A DNA stretch of 64,000 nt from Culex pipiens pallens (lineage: Eukaryota > Arthropoda > Insecta > Diptera > Culicidae). The stretch lies in NCBI RefSeq assembly GCF_016801865.2, contig NC_068937.1:65577665-65641664 (forward strand), in the 5' to 3' direction. Positions 1 to 9,934 of this stretch are shown here, piece by piece. The first letter of the stretch is position 1, and each line of letters opens with the position of its first letter. The notes below the pieces were generated by a model. It worked only from the letters and a program-made list of their open reading frames with translations. It was not told the origin of the DNA and searched no databases. Made by a program: the position numbers and the translations under genes.

Positions 1-117
1 CGGAGCCAACCATTTGTTGAAAGCCGGAGCCGGAGTCGGAGTCGGAGTCGGAGTCGGCTAGTCTGAGAAAGCCGGAGTCGGAGTCGGAGTCGGAGTCGTT
101 TGAAATATGACCCGACT
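1..117. repeat. GGAGTC hexanucleotide microsatellite
   Basis: Two runs of an imperfect GGAGTC/GGAGCC hexamer separated by a short spacer (around 55-75). An inverse-sense trace of the same motif (GACTCCG) appears near 111-120. It codes for nothing I can support. Confidence 0.85.
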
Positions 118-130
118 CCGCAGCCCTGCT

Positions 131-330
131 TATCAGGATCAGCTCGTTGATGGGCGTTTTACGACCTAACTTGTCCATCTGGTGCGGCCAGGTGATCGGC
201 GGCCAGCCGGCGTTTTTTAGCAACCCAGCGGCGATTATGACAATCGATAAGCTGAGCTCGTTGATGATAGTCTCGTTGCCCTCCATAAGAATTTCGTCCA
301 ACCCGACCGGGCCAAGTGGAGATTTGACAA
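131..330 (-). pseudogene. unrecognised open segment, possible gene fragment
   Basis: The minus strand has one frame that stays open for about 63 codons with plausible amino-acid composition (a Gly/Leu/Ile-rich stretch, then Trp-Pro and Thr-Trp-Pro motifs). It has no clear start, stop or splice context and I do not recognise it. It may be a degenerate exon. The rest of 380-1140 shows nothing convincing except another short minus-strand open piece at about 870-985, which is preceded on that strand by a splice-acceptor-like TTTCATAG. Confidence 0.2.
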
Positions 331-1153
331 GGTTGGCAATCGACGATTATGGCCATCACTGGAAAATAACATAATTTGATCAGTACATTACCTTATTTTT
401 TTTATCTGCTTTCCCCCTAACCCCCAGGTTATCATAAAATAATACATTTTCCCACTCACTCTCTGGATGTCTAAGTTCCCATGAGGGACAGTGCACTGGC
501 GACGGTGGAAATGGTGCTGATGGAATCGTCACACAGGCAATCCGACTAGAATCTAATTCCCATCGAGCCGTTCTTGTTCAGTCGCTCTCCAGCGGCACTT
601 GACGGTTCGTCGTCTACGTACCAAAAGGGCTTTTCACTTTCTACCGCCGTCGTTGAACTGTGAAAACACTCCTCACCAACGAGTCTAACACGGCCGGATG
701 CGGCATTTCAAGAAGTCGTGGGATCGGCATTCTCCGACTTACCCTTCCCCGGCGACTGCTGCTTCGGGTTGTGTAAAGTCACAATACAAGAACTAATGTT
801 GGCTGGCGCAAGTGACTATCACTAGCCGGGGTCATAAAATATATGCCGACGTGCTCCTTGGTGAGCGGCTCGACCCCGCCGAACTATTGCTTTATTCCAG
901 ATCTGCTTCGCCGAGTCCGGGTTGGCGAAATGCACCATTTTGAGGGCGGAGGAAGTCGGGTCGTTGACGATAGCCGGGGACATCATGGGACTATGAAAGA
1001 AGCATTAGATTGATTAAAATTTACCTTTAAAATACCCATCAACATACTTTTGAATCCTGGTAACCGACGTTCGCCGACCGACGTTTTTTTTTGTTTTCGA
1101 AATCAAAACAATACACGGTGCAGAATTATTACAATAATTCAGTGGTAAATTCT

Positions 1154-1320
1154 ACAGTTTGTCTAGGAAACAGTTTGGCCAATGTTTGACAGATCCAAAC
1201 GCGCTGGACACCAAACGCCCTTTACGCCCAGCAAAACTGGCAGTGTTGCAAGCATAAAACATACGTTGCCAGTGCCTATTTATTTGCATCGGCCAGTCTG
1301 TTTCCCCTAGACAGTCTGTA
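1154..1320. mobile_element. 167-bp palindromic MITE
   Basis: The ends are inverted repeats: GTCTAGGAAACAG near the left and CTGTTTCCCCTAGAC at the right. The unit is flanked by the 9-bp direct repeat GTAAATTCT (1145-1153 and 1321-1329), which reads as a target-site duplication. There is no coding capacity. The duplication length could be 8-10 bp because the terminal bases are ambiguous. The superfamily is not assigned. Confidence 0.7.
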
Positions 1321-1518
1321 GTAAATTCTTGTGAGAAGTACACGTTTATGATATTTACAACCTTTTTAGGTGTAATTTGCCATAAATTCAAGCAAAACAA
1401 TACAACTGGGCAAATCTCGACTTTTTTTGAATAGGTCCTATAAACGTATAAAAGACAATAGGTTATAGGACCTTTAAAAAAAACTCTGGAAATGAAGATT
1501 TGCAAATAAGCTGTCTAT

Positions 1519-3964
1519 CGAGGGGTGAGACACATGCTCTAATCAATTATAATATTCGACTAATTGATTAGAAATTATTAGTTAGTTGATTAAGGTTACG
1601 CTAATCAATTAGAGTATTCCCACCATTTTATTTTATCTTGGCCTGTCGAACAAACGTCAGAAAACCAAAACCACCAAAACAAACGAGGCTATTTTACGAA
1701 GGAATCTAACCAAAAATATATTTTAAGCACAATTTTCACTCGGATTCAGGAATCGACTAATCTATCGGTTAATTCGGTGACGCCTGGAAACAGAAAGATT
1801 GCCACTATCGTCCAAATAATCTTCACGGGACAACGGAAGCGCAGTATAGGTCACTTTTTGAAACCGGATGGATTCGAATGTAAGATTCCAGGGCGGTCCA
1901 GGTCCATCATGGCGCTGGGATGCGGTTGTGGCCGTATTTGATTGTGACGTCCTCGTGCAACATGTTGTGCCGGTGAGCACTTCCAGTTGGTCCGATTTGG
2001 AAGCGATTTGTGCAGTCGGAAGCAGACGGTTCAACTTTTTTTTCCAGTTCGCCGGCCATTTCGTCGATTCAGATGTAGGCGTTAGCTTTGGTCACAGAAA
2101 CGGTTTCCTTGAAATAGGCAAGTGCCGGAAGCTTAGCTGGTTGATCCAGATGACGGCTAAGGTCCCCTCCTTCGGTGACCGGATGTGCTTCCAACTAAAC
2201 CACCTCACGTTCCAGAAGCGCTACGGAATCGGCTGCTTCTCGATCTTCAATGTACCGAAACGAAAACCGGCGAATTTTGTACACACCGGGAACCGTTAAG
2301 AGTTGGCCTAAATCACAGAGACTTGCCTAGATAGCTTATTTCTTCCTGCTAAATTCCTTCCGTTCTCGTCCCAAATCAACGACAAGGAAGCGACTTGCCA
2401 TCGTGAACCCCAACATCGTGCCGCCCAGAGAGAGAGGCACACAACATAATTTTTATTTTATTAACATTCAATTACATATCATGAAATAAACATTTTTCAT
2501 TCTCGGCAGAGTGTGGCTCGGTCTTGCGCCTTCTCATTTCCGCTCAACAGCGCTCTCTATTCGCTCCTAGCTCCTCTCTATCGAACTCCTCGATAGCCTC
2601 GCGGTGTCCATCACCGGACATGGGACACGCGGGTTCCTCACCATCTTAATGGGCGGGCCGAGCGCGAGGCGGATCGTGTCTTTAAGCTGTTGCTTAGCTG
2701 CAAACCGGACGCCAACTGTGGTCTCTTGCAACGTGCATCATTCGTAACCATTCTCTTGAGGCTGACGTTTTTGGTTGCCGGCAGCATTTCCAGATCTGAC
2801 GTGACCATTGGCCGCGGAGTTGCAACGGAAGTCATCAGAAATCACATCCACTACTCCCGCGGGTGACCGAGTTGGACAGAAAACGGCCTCACGAACGGGA
2901 CTGATGGTGAACTTATCCATTGGGGTTTCCAAATTGGGCCGCAAGACTGGCCTGACAGTGGGAGCGCTTTAAAACGACTTTCACTCTGCCTGCAATCGTT
3001 CTGTGGAAAGAACACCAAAATAAGTCACTCGTTTCAGGGTAAGAGTGCAAACTTACGTAGGATTATCCGACAGACTGTATGTCGCTGTATTCGCCGGTAA
3101 CCTCCAGCCAGGACGAGTGTACTTCCGGCTAAACGACGCAGCAGGACGCGGGAGCAGATGTTGCTGTGATTGAGCCGATGCTTGCTGTACCACATCCGGG
3201 GAAGTAGTGTCATTCGGTGTTCCGGTTGCCTCCGCCATCAGCAGTTTCCCATCGGCCAGCAAGACCTAAATTATTTTCGGAATTGTTGTTCAACTTGCTT
3301 TTAATCGTTCAAAGTCAAGAGATTGTGCTCACCTGTTATGTTGCCTTCAGCAAAACGTCGTACATTTGCCTGTAGTCGCGGATCCACATTCAAGCAGCTG
3401 GACTAGCCAGAGCTGGCACAGCACAATGTCCGGGATCGGTTCCGCGTATGGCAAGAGTTAGACGGATACTTTTTTCATCATTCAGACGCGCTGCAGAGGG
3501 TCCAGAATCTGCTTCGCATTCAGCTGGATCTCTTCACCGTTCGTGTCGGGCTGATTGTCCTCCTTCGGCGCGTAAGGAAGCAGTCGTCGTCAGCGATCAA
3601 GCCACAGCTCCTGGGGGAATGACGAAATAATCAGTTCCTTGTTTGAGTTCAACAAAAAACGAAAACTCTTACCAAAAGATTTCGCTCTAACAGTCTTATG
3701 ACCTCATCCGGTTGATCCACAGGAACTCGAAGTACTGGTTCCACATCCGCAGCCATCTCCGACAAAATTTCCTTAAAATGATCTCTTGACTGTTGTTTAT
3801 GCGGAAACTTCATCTGTCAAAATGACTTCACTCGAGATACCAAGATCAGGAGACGCGCGGTGGGAACAGTATGTCAAATAATCGCTAATCAATTAGCTAA
3901 TCAACCAACAATTACGATAGTTGATTAGTGATACGATAATTGATTAGGTGTGTCTCACCCCTCG
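1519..3964. mobile_element. TIR transposon with CGAGGGG ends carrying gene-like DNA
   Basis: The element begins CGAGGGGTGAGACACA and ends with its near-perfect reverse complement. It is flanked by the 8-bp duplication CTGTCTAT (1511-1518 and 3965-3972). Just inside both ends are clustered TAATCAATTA-type motifs, like transposase-binding subterminal repeats. No transposase ORF is visible, so it is non-autonomous. The interior is GC-richer and contains exon/intron-like DNA on the minus strand. A second element with matching ends lies at 29037-31162. The superfamily is unclear: an 8-bp duplication suits hAT or P, but CGAGGGG is not a typical terminus for either. Confidence 0.75.
2440..3400 (-). 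pseudogene. captured host gene fragment with intron signals
   Basis: Read on the minus strand, an exon-like segment (about 3262-3056) is bounded upstream by a GTGAGC...AATTTAG intron (about 3265-3334) and downstream by a GTAAGT donor (about 3054). A TTTCCACAG acceptor follows near 3007. The exon is rich in Gln, Ser, Pro and Thr. Farther downstream, AATAAA-like signals at about 2450-2490 suggest a transcript 3' end. Reading frames are broken between exons. I do not recognise the product. The retained introns argue for capture as DNA rather than from mRNA. This is carried inside the 1519-3964 transposon. Confidence 0.4.
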
Positions 3965-3972
3965 CTGTCTAT

Positions 3973-4490
3973 CCTACCTACGTCAGTGTATGTTTACAAT
4001 TAACATGAGGAGAATGGGCTGCTTGTTTACCTATCCAGATCCACATTGACCCCCCAAGATTGACAAAATAAGTTTGTCTTTTTAAAAGATTTTTTCAGTA
4101 GATTTTTAAAATTACATATAACAATTCTAGATTTTTTATAAGGTTCTATAAACAAATGTAAACATTGAATTTATCCCGATTACTCTGATGGACATAAGGA
4201 ATGAAAATAAGTCAAGAATTTAAAATTGAATAGTTTTTGAATGACTGTTGAAATTTAAACGTCGATTCTAATCCTAGCATTATTTTTGCAAATTTTTATA
4301 AGATATCCAAAAACATTGAATGCTGTTTAAGTCACTTGATAGTTACATTAAAAACAGGCATGATGCGAACGATGCCGCCTTCAGTCAGGGGTATTAAAAA
4401 AACATCCAAAAAGCAAAAACTAAAAATTTGGTTTATTGGACCTTTTCAAAAAAAACAAAAAAAACTCCAGAATTGTTTAAAATGTAATTG
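3973..4490. other. AT-rich DNA, no gene seen
   Basis: AT-rich non-coding sequence between the 1519-3964 transposon and the tandem MITE. I see no supported ORF, RNA gene or repeat boundary in it. Confidence 0.5.
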
Positions 4491-4695
4491 CAATGGAGCA
4501 TTTCCATTCGAGCAGTTTTTGCTTTTTTCTACAATGTATTTCTTATGGAGCGAACTGTCAAAAACTGCTCGACTGCGGGTACTCCATTGTTTTTGTCAAT
4601 GGAGCATTTCCATTCGAGCAGTTTTTGCTTTTTTCTACAATGTATTTCTTATAGAGCGAACTGTCAAAAACTGCTCGACTGCGGGTACTCCATTG
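4491..4695. mobile_element. two tandem copies of a ~99-bp palindromic MITE
   Basis: CAATGGAGCATTTCC...GTACTCCATTG occurs twice (about 4491-4589 and 4597-4695), separated by a few bases. Each copy has inverted ends containing CGAGCAGTTTT / AAAACTGCTCG. A diverged relative lies at 17354-17446. Open frames read across it are by-products of the palindrome. Confidence 0.65.
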
Positions 4696-5350
4696 CAATG
4701 GTTCTAAAGCCCAATGACGATGTTTGTGTCCAACGGTAAAAAATACGCTCATGAATCATTTCTGATCACTTTTTTTTAATTTAATGCTAAAAAAATACAT
4801 TTTACGATGAATCAACAATGGTCCCAGGGGTGTGCTTATGGGTAGATTTGAGTAGATGACATCTACTTAGCTGTTTGCTCTAATTTATTTATTTTTATAT
4901 GGAAAAATATTCAAGTTAAACAATATTTTTGACCAAAATAGGGCTTTCACCAAGTGCAGCGACCTCAAATTTAAATCATTAAATTTGTCCATTTTTCGAT
5001 CCTCACCACAGTTCTGACCATGCGCGGTTACGCAAGCATAAATAATTTTACCCGTCGACTCGCGTTGCGCGACAAATAATTAAGCTTATGTACAGGTGTG
5101 GATCATGAGTCATCCTCACCTGAAAAGCCCTTTATTAAATTTCGCCAATTGTTAGGCAATCAAAAAAATGGTTAAGCTTTCAATTATGAATGTGCGATGT
5201 TATTACACAGGGGAAATTGAGGGTGTGGCTTAACCAAATTCATTGGCATGTTTGTTCAATGGAGAATTCGACCTTCTCATTATTGACCAACATTTTTGAG
5301 AATGTTTTAGGAACATAATTTTGATGTTCCAATAACATAATTTAAAGTTT

Positions 5351-5417
5351 CACGACAATGGTTCGAACCCATGACTTCCGATTTTTAGGTGTACTCACTA
5401 CACCATACGGAAAGTCA
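5351..5417 (-). other. tRNA-like Pol III boxes antisense in the LTR
   Basis: On the minus strand the segment has an A-box-like word (TGGTGTAGTGAGTAC), then after about 30 bases a perfect B-box-like GGTTCGAACC inside an ATGG/CCAT stem. The same segment is kept in all three LTR copies (also about 35350-35416 and 39174-39240). Cloverleaf pairing is poor, so this is a tRNA-derived remnant or internal promoter rather than a tRNA gene. Confidence 0.5.
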
Positions 5418-5528
5418 TGAAGAATTGCAGAGGTCTGCATAATTTAATTCATGAGGTTCATCGATGCTTCTCATCGAAACGGACCACTTTTAGTAGAACA
5501 AAATTTAGTAGAGTTTTCGGGGACTGAC

Positions 5529-5562
5529 TATAAAAACCCCAAAATTCTTGAGGAGGGCAGTT
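5529..5562 (+). promoter_or_regulatory. LTR core promoter of element A
   Basis: TATAAAAA at 5529-5536 is followed about 25-30 bases later by an initiator-like GCAGTTA. The same arrangement occurs in the other LTRs (TATA at 35527 and 39352). This sets the likely U3/R boundary, leaving the short tandem repeats in the transcribed part. Confidence 0.6.
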
Positions 5563-5689
5563 AGTTCCAGTCAGTTCCAGCCAGTTCAAGCCCAGTCCAG
5601 TTCCAGATCCTGAAGAAGCCCCAGACCAGCCGGACCCGCCAGCAGCCACCAGTAGCAGAGGCTCCAGTCCAGCCGGACTTAGCGGTGGA

Positions 5690-5850
5690 GGCCGCAGTCC
5701 GCCGGGACTTAGCCGCCGTGAAGAGTCCGTCGGGACTTAGCTGCCGTGAAGAGTCCACCCGGGACTTAGCCGTTTGAGAAGTCCGCCGGGACTTAGCCGC
5801 CGTGAAGAGTCCGTCGGGACTTAGCCGCAGAGAAGAGTCCACCCGGGACT
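5690..5850 (+). repeat. GGGACTTAGCCG short tandem repeats in the LTR
   Basis: Units of roughly 24-27 bp built on GAAGAGTCC, a SCCGGGACTTAG core and CCGCYGT. The number of units differs between LTR copies: most in this 5' LTR, about five in the solo LTR (35690-35820), fewest in the 3' LTR (39530-39600). The difference explains most of the LTR length variation. Confidence 0.75.
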
Positions 5851-6499
5851 TAGGAGTTCGGGGTCTGGCATGGCTCGGCGAAGAGGTCTGGAGGACAAGT
5901 CTGGTTTCAACGTAGAGAATTGGCTCGACGAAGGCATATGGAGCCAAGTCCAATTCAAAACATGGTTCCGAAATTTGTTCGTATCAGTATCACCACCTAG
6001 CGTGGATGCCTGAAGTTACTACACTGTTAACTTTGAATATTAGACAAGATAATGTTGTATAACACACGCTACAGGTCACGCACACTAATCTGATTTTGAA
6101 CAAGTGGCATAATTTTTGAATTGACCGTTGCTACTGGTTTATTTTTGTTTTCAACTTATTCCCTAGCGTAAACGAGTTGCATAAATTGTGTAAATATGTA
6201 AACAGTCTCCTTAAATAGGGTTGGCGGTAATTAAAATGAAAAATTACGTATGTTTATAAATTAAAATTTCTAAAATTCTTTGGGAGGGATAATGCGTGTT
6301 ACAAGTTTTTCTTATCTTTCCTTAAAATAAGTGTTTCGGTGTCACTCAACAGATGGCCAGCTGGCCTGGCTTCAGCCCCAGTCAGACCCGGTGGCTTTTT
6401 TCGAGTCAAGATTTGTCTTATCCGTCGGATGGGGAAGTGAACATTGGTTCAGACCTAATCTAGATCCTTAGCTTAGTCCAAGTGTAGGAGTCGTCCATT

Positions 6500-6585
6500 G
6501 GTCCTTCCTCGGTGGAGTCGCTGGTAGGCAGTTGTACTCACAATCCAAAGGTCGTCAGTTCGAATCCTATCGAGAGAAATGCATC
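6500..6585 (+). repeat. possible tRNA-derived SINE remnant
   Basis: A B-box-like CAGTTCGAATCC lies about 45 bases after an A-box-like GTCGCTGGTAGGCAG. The cloverleaf is degenerate and the 3' limit and flanking duplication are not visible. Confidence 0.35.
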
Positions 6586-6813
6586 AACCACCATACGGTA
6601 GATTAAGTAACGTTTTACCATTCATTAACATGTTGAAGTAGTTATTGATATACTGGTAAAACATATTGACAAAAAATATGACCTAAATTTGTACACCTTT
6701 GTTTGACAGTTGACAGGCAAAAAAACAATCACTTTGGGGACAGGAAACTTTGCCGTTCTCAAGCAAACTTTTAAAATAATATCCGGCAATTTAGGGAAAG
6801 GTCGGTTTCTCCT

Positions 6814-8585
6814 GAGCAGTTCTCTAGGATTTCGGTCATTCGATTTTTTTTGTATTTTTTAATCCGACTGAAACTTTTTTGGTGCCTTCGGTATGCCCAA
6901 AGAAGCCATTTTGCATTATTAGTTTGTCCATATGGGTAATTCTCCGCCAACTCACACAGCAGTTGCCCCGACCCCTCTTCGATTTGCGTAAAACGTTGTC
7001 CTAAGGGGTAACTTTTGTCCCTGATCACGAATCCGATGTCCGTTTATTGATATCTCGTGACGGAGGGTCAGTACGACCCCTTCCATTTTTGAACATGCGA
7101 AAAAAGAGGTGTTTTTCAATAATTTGCAGCCTGAAACGGTGATGAGATAGAAATTTGGTGTCAAAGAGACTTTTATGCAAAATTAGACGCCCGATTTGAT
7201 GGCGTACTCAGGATTCCGAAAAAAACGTATTTTTCATGGAAAAAAGCACTAAAAAAGTTTTAAAAATTCTCCCATTTTCCGTTACTCGACTGTAAAAAAA
7301 ATTTGGAACATGTCATTTTATGGGAAATTTAATGTACTTTTCGAATCTACATTGACCCAGAAGGGTCATTTTTTCATTTAGAACAAAATTTTTCATTTTA
7401 AAATTTCGTGTTTTTTCTAACTTTGCAGGATTATTTTTTAGAGTGTAACAATGTTCTACAAAGTTGTAGAGCTGACAATTACAAAAAAATTGATATATAG
7501 ACATAAGGGGTTTGCTTATAAACATCACGAGTTATCGCGATTTTACGAAAAAAAAGTTTTGAAAAAGTTGGTCGTCATCGATAATGGCCGTTCATGGTCA
7601 CCCGCGACAGACACGGACGACGAAACAAAGAGAAACGCAAAAAGTAACTTTTTCAAAACTTTTTTTCGTAAAATCGCGATAACTCGTGATGTTTATAAGC
7701 AAACCCCTTTTGTCTATATATCAAAATTTTTGTAATTGTCTGCTCTATAACTTTGTAGAACACTGTTACACTCTAAAAAATAACGCTGCAAAGTTAGAAA
7801 AAACACGAAATTTTAAAATGAAAATTTTTGTTCTAAATGAAAAAATGACACTTCTGGGTCAATGTAGATTCGAAAAGTACATTAAATTTCCCATAAAATG
7901 ACATGTTCTAAAAATTTTTACGGTCGAGTAACGGAAAATGGGAGAATTTTTAAAACTTTTTTAGTGTTTTTTTCGATGAAAAATACGTTTTTTCGGAATT
8001 CTGAGTACGCCATCAAATCGGGCGCCTAATTTTACATAAAAGTCCCTTTGACACCAAATTTCTATCTCATCACCGTTTCAGGCTACAAATTATTGAAAAA
8101 CACCTCTTTTTCCGCATGTTCAAAAATGGAAGGGGTCGTACTGACCCTCCGTCACGAGATATCAATAAACGGACATCGGATTCGTGATCAGGGACAAAAG
8201 TTACCCCTTAGGACAAAGTTTCACGCAAATCGAAGAGGGGTCGGGGCAACTTTTCACGATTTCGTGTGAGTTGGTAAAGAATTACCCATATAATTTTCCA
8301 TACAAATTTGGCAGCTGTCCATACAAAAATAATGTATGAAAATTCAAAAATCTGTATCTTTTGAAGGCATTTTTTGATCGATTTGGTGTCTTCGGCAAAG
8401 TTGTAGGTATGAATACGGACTACACTGGAAAAAAATAATACACGGTAAAAAAAATTTGATGATTTTTTTATTTAACTTTTTATCACTAAAACTTGATTTG
8501 CATGAAAACACTATTTTTATTTTTTTTTATTTTTTGATATGTTTTAGAGGACATAAAATGCCAACTTTTCAGAAATTTCCAGGTT
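6814..8585. mobile_element. truncated fold-back element, GAGCARTTCTCT family
   Basis: It starts GAGCAGTTCTCTAG and matches the left arm of the complete copy at 18976-20492, including the words GGTGCCTTCGGTATGCCC and TTTGGCAGCTGTCC. The match stops near 8585 and the complementary arm is missing, so only one arm survives. A different fold-back element is inserted at 6934. Confidence 0.65.
6934..8287. mobile_element. 1.35-kb fold-back element, GGGTAATTCT family
   Basis: Two arms of about 640 bp are near-perfect reverse complements around a short loop (about 7575-7650). The ends are GGGTAATTCTC and its complement. It is flanked by ATAT (6930-6933 and 8288-8291). Comparison with 19085-19110 shows the host fold-back sequence continuing across the insertion. 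There is no coding capacity. All open frames here are mirror images within the palindrome. Confidence 0.8.
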
Positions 8586-8900
8586 CGCAATTCGCAATTC
8601 GCAATTTTCAGTGTAACAACGGGCCTTGACCGATCTTATGCACCAGGTTCCCGACGAACACGCACTGCCGTTACACCTACATCTCACCCTTGCTCTGAGT
8701 CAGTACGAGCAGCATGCTAGAACACGCTTTGAGTGTTCGTGCCAGGCATGCACACCTTCTTTTCCGGTTACGCATTTTAACTCGGCCGGGGGTGGTACAT
8801 TACGTAGGGTTTGATATAAGTATAAGCGCCTAACCATTTATAGTGTGCCTATCAACAATGTCCAGCAAGAGGAATCCGTCCAACGGTGGACGGATTTCTC
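8586..8900. other. interior of the 5935-9249 transposon, no gene seen
   Basis: A short GCAATTC-type tandem (about 8585-8605) marks the broken end of the truncated fold-back. The following bases to 9249 are unique transposon interior with only short, unsupported open frames. Confidence 0.4.
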
Positions 8901-9442
8901 CTGCAAAACAATGCACTGAAAGCCATCCACTGGGGAACCATTTCTCTTGCCAACTTACAACTATTCTTGAACGCCCAACTATTGTAAGCCAACATCACGT
9001 GCATGATGAAATTACATGCTATTTCCCTTTACATTCATAATAAAATAATGCTGCAAAAGTATTCAAGAAAAAACGAACCGACTTACGGTAGTTGTACTGT
9101 ATACTGTTTACAAACATTATACGAGGCTTTTTTGACGTTATACCACTGTGGCGTACACGATCAACAGCAAACGGGCAAAACAGGCAACAAATGGGAAATC
9201 AAAGTGAGACCAGGAAAAAAATCGCTTTTGTTCGAGCTTGCCTCTATATGACGAAGGTCTTAATGAAATTAGCAACAAAAAGTTGAGTGATGTGATCGTG
9301 CGCGTAAAAGTTGAGAGTGTTACCGCAAAAATTTAATCTTTAAAAAGTGTAATATACAAATAAGTGAAGTTTACTGATCTGTTTTGACTCTACGAGTAAA
9401 TATCACAAAAATCCTGAAAGCCTAAACCGCTCGGGCCGTTCA

Positions 9443-9458
9443 GGTGGTGACTAGCAGA
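9443..9458 (+). promoter_or_regulatory. primer-binding-site region of element A
   Basis: Directly after the 5' LTR lies GGTGGTGACTAGCAG. Element B has GTGGTGACAAGCGG in the corresponding place (minus strand, about 56407-56420). Conservation of GTGGTGACWAGCRG at the LTR edge marks the tRNA primer site. I do not assign the tRNA. Confidence 0.55.
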
Positions 9459-9630
9459 AAGCAACGCTGTGTGTGTTTGGACACGCCATTATGATTGGAC
9501 AAAACCGAGAGTTGAAAATGTGACTATGTGTGAAAATTAATGAACAAAATGATTTCGCGAAGTAACAAACAGTTAAAATAGTGTAAAAAAAACGTTAAAT
9601 TGAAGAAAATGTTATGTGAGGAGTTCTAAG

Positions 9631-9835
9631 ATGGAAGCAAATGTGCAGCAGTACGAGATGGAACCAAAACGGGCTCGACCAATGGCAGAAGCATCGAAAA
9701 TTTCAAAACCGGCCAACGATGGACAACACTAGGGATTCAACAATGACGAGATCATCTGGATCAACTGGAGACGAAATTCAGCCGCATCGAACACCCAAGA
9801 AGACGACCATGGAAATCTGGCAGTTTAGGGTGAGT
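9631..9835 (+). other. leader ORF of element A with splice-donor-like end
   Basis: An ATG at 9631 opens a frame rich in Glu, Lys, Arg and Pro. It meets a TAG after 33 codons, then stays open again until another TAG just before GTGAGT (9830-9835), a good donor site. Gag of element A is shorter at its N-terminus than gag of element B, so this could be a damaged upstream exon of gag. That is inference, as no splice evidence exists. Confidence 0.3.
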
Positions 9836-9934
9836 AAACAAAAGTTATACCGAAATTTGATGTAAATAGTTAAAAACACGCAACCAAGGAAGTTGTTGTC
9901 TTCTTATGCCAAAATTGACAAACTTACGGACCCA

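Larger units (their letters stand above)
5935..9249. mobile_element. non-autonomous TIR DNA transposon inside the 5' LTR
   Basis: The left end is CATATGGAGCCAAG and the right end, reverse-complemented, is CATATAGAGGCAAG. The flanks are ACGAAGG, or GACGAAGG if the shared G is counted (5927-5934 and 9250-9257), so the duplication is 7-8 bp. Comparison with the intact LTR at 39670-39700 confirms the empty site. No transposase ORF is visible. A terminal CA with an 8-bp duplication would suit a P-like or hAT-like element. It carries a possible SINE remnant and two nested fold-back elements. Confidence 0.75.
4955..9442 (+). repeat. 5' LTR of element A (split by a DNA transposon)
   Basis: It is nearly identical to the 3' LTR at 38778-39868 apart from a few substitutions and the number of internal GGGACTTAGCCG-type repeat units. 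It is interrupted at 5934 by the 5935-9249 transposon and resumes at 9258 with the U5 part, ending GGGCCGTTCA. It contains a TATA box, the short tandem repeats (about 5690-5850) and an antisense tRNA-like segment. Confidence 0.85.

Noticed and set aside
1868..2299. 143-codon plus-strand ORF
   Set aside because: It lies in the captured gene-like DNA of the 1519-3964 transposon, has no recognisable domain and opposes the strand with splice signals.
6771..8269. Pairs of 70-94-codon ORFs
   Set aside because: They occur in mirrored pairs in the fold-back arms and encode the same low-complexity text on both strands.
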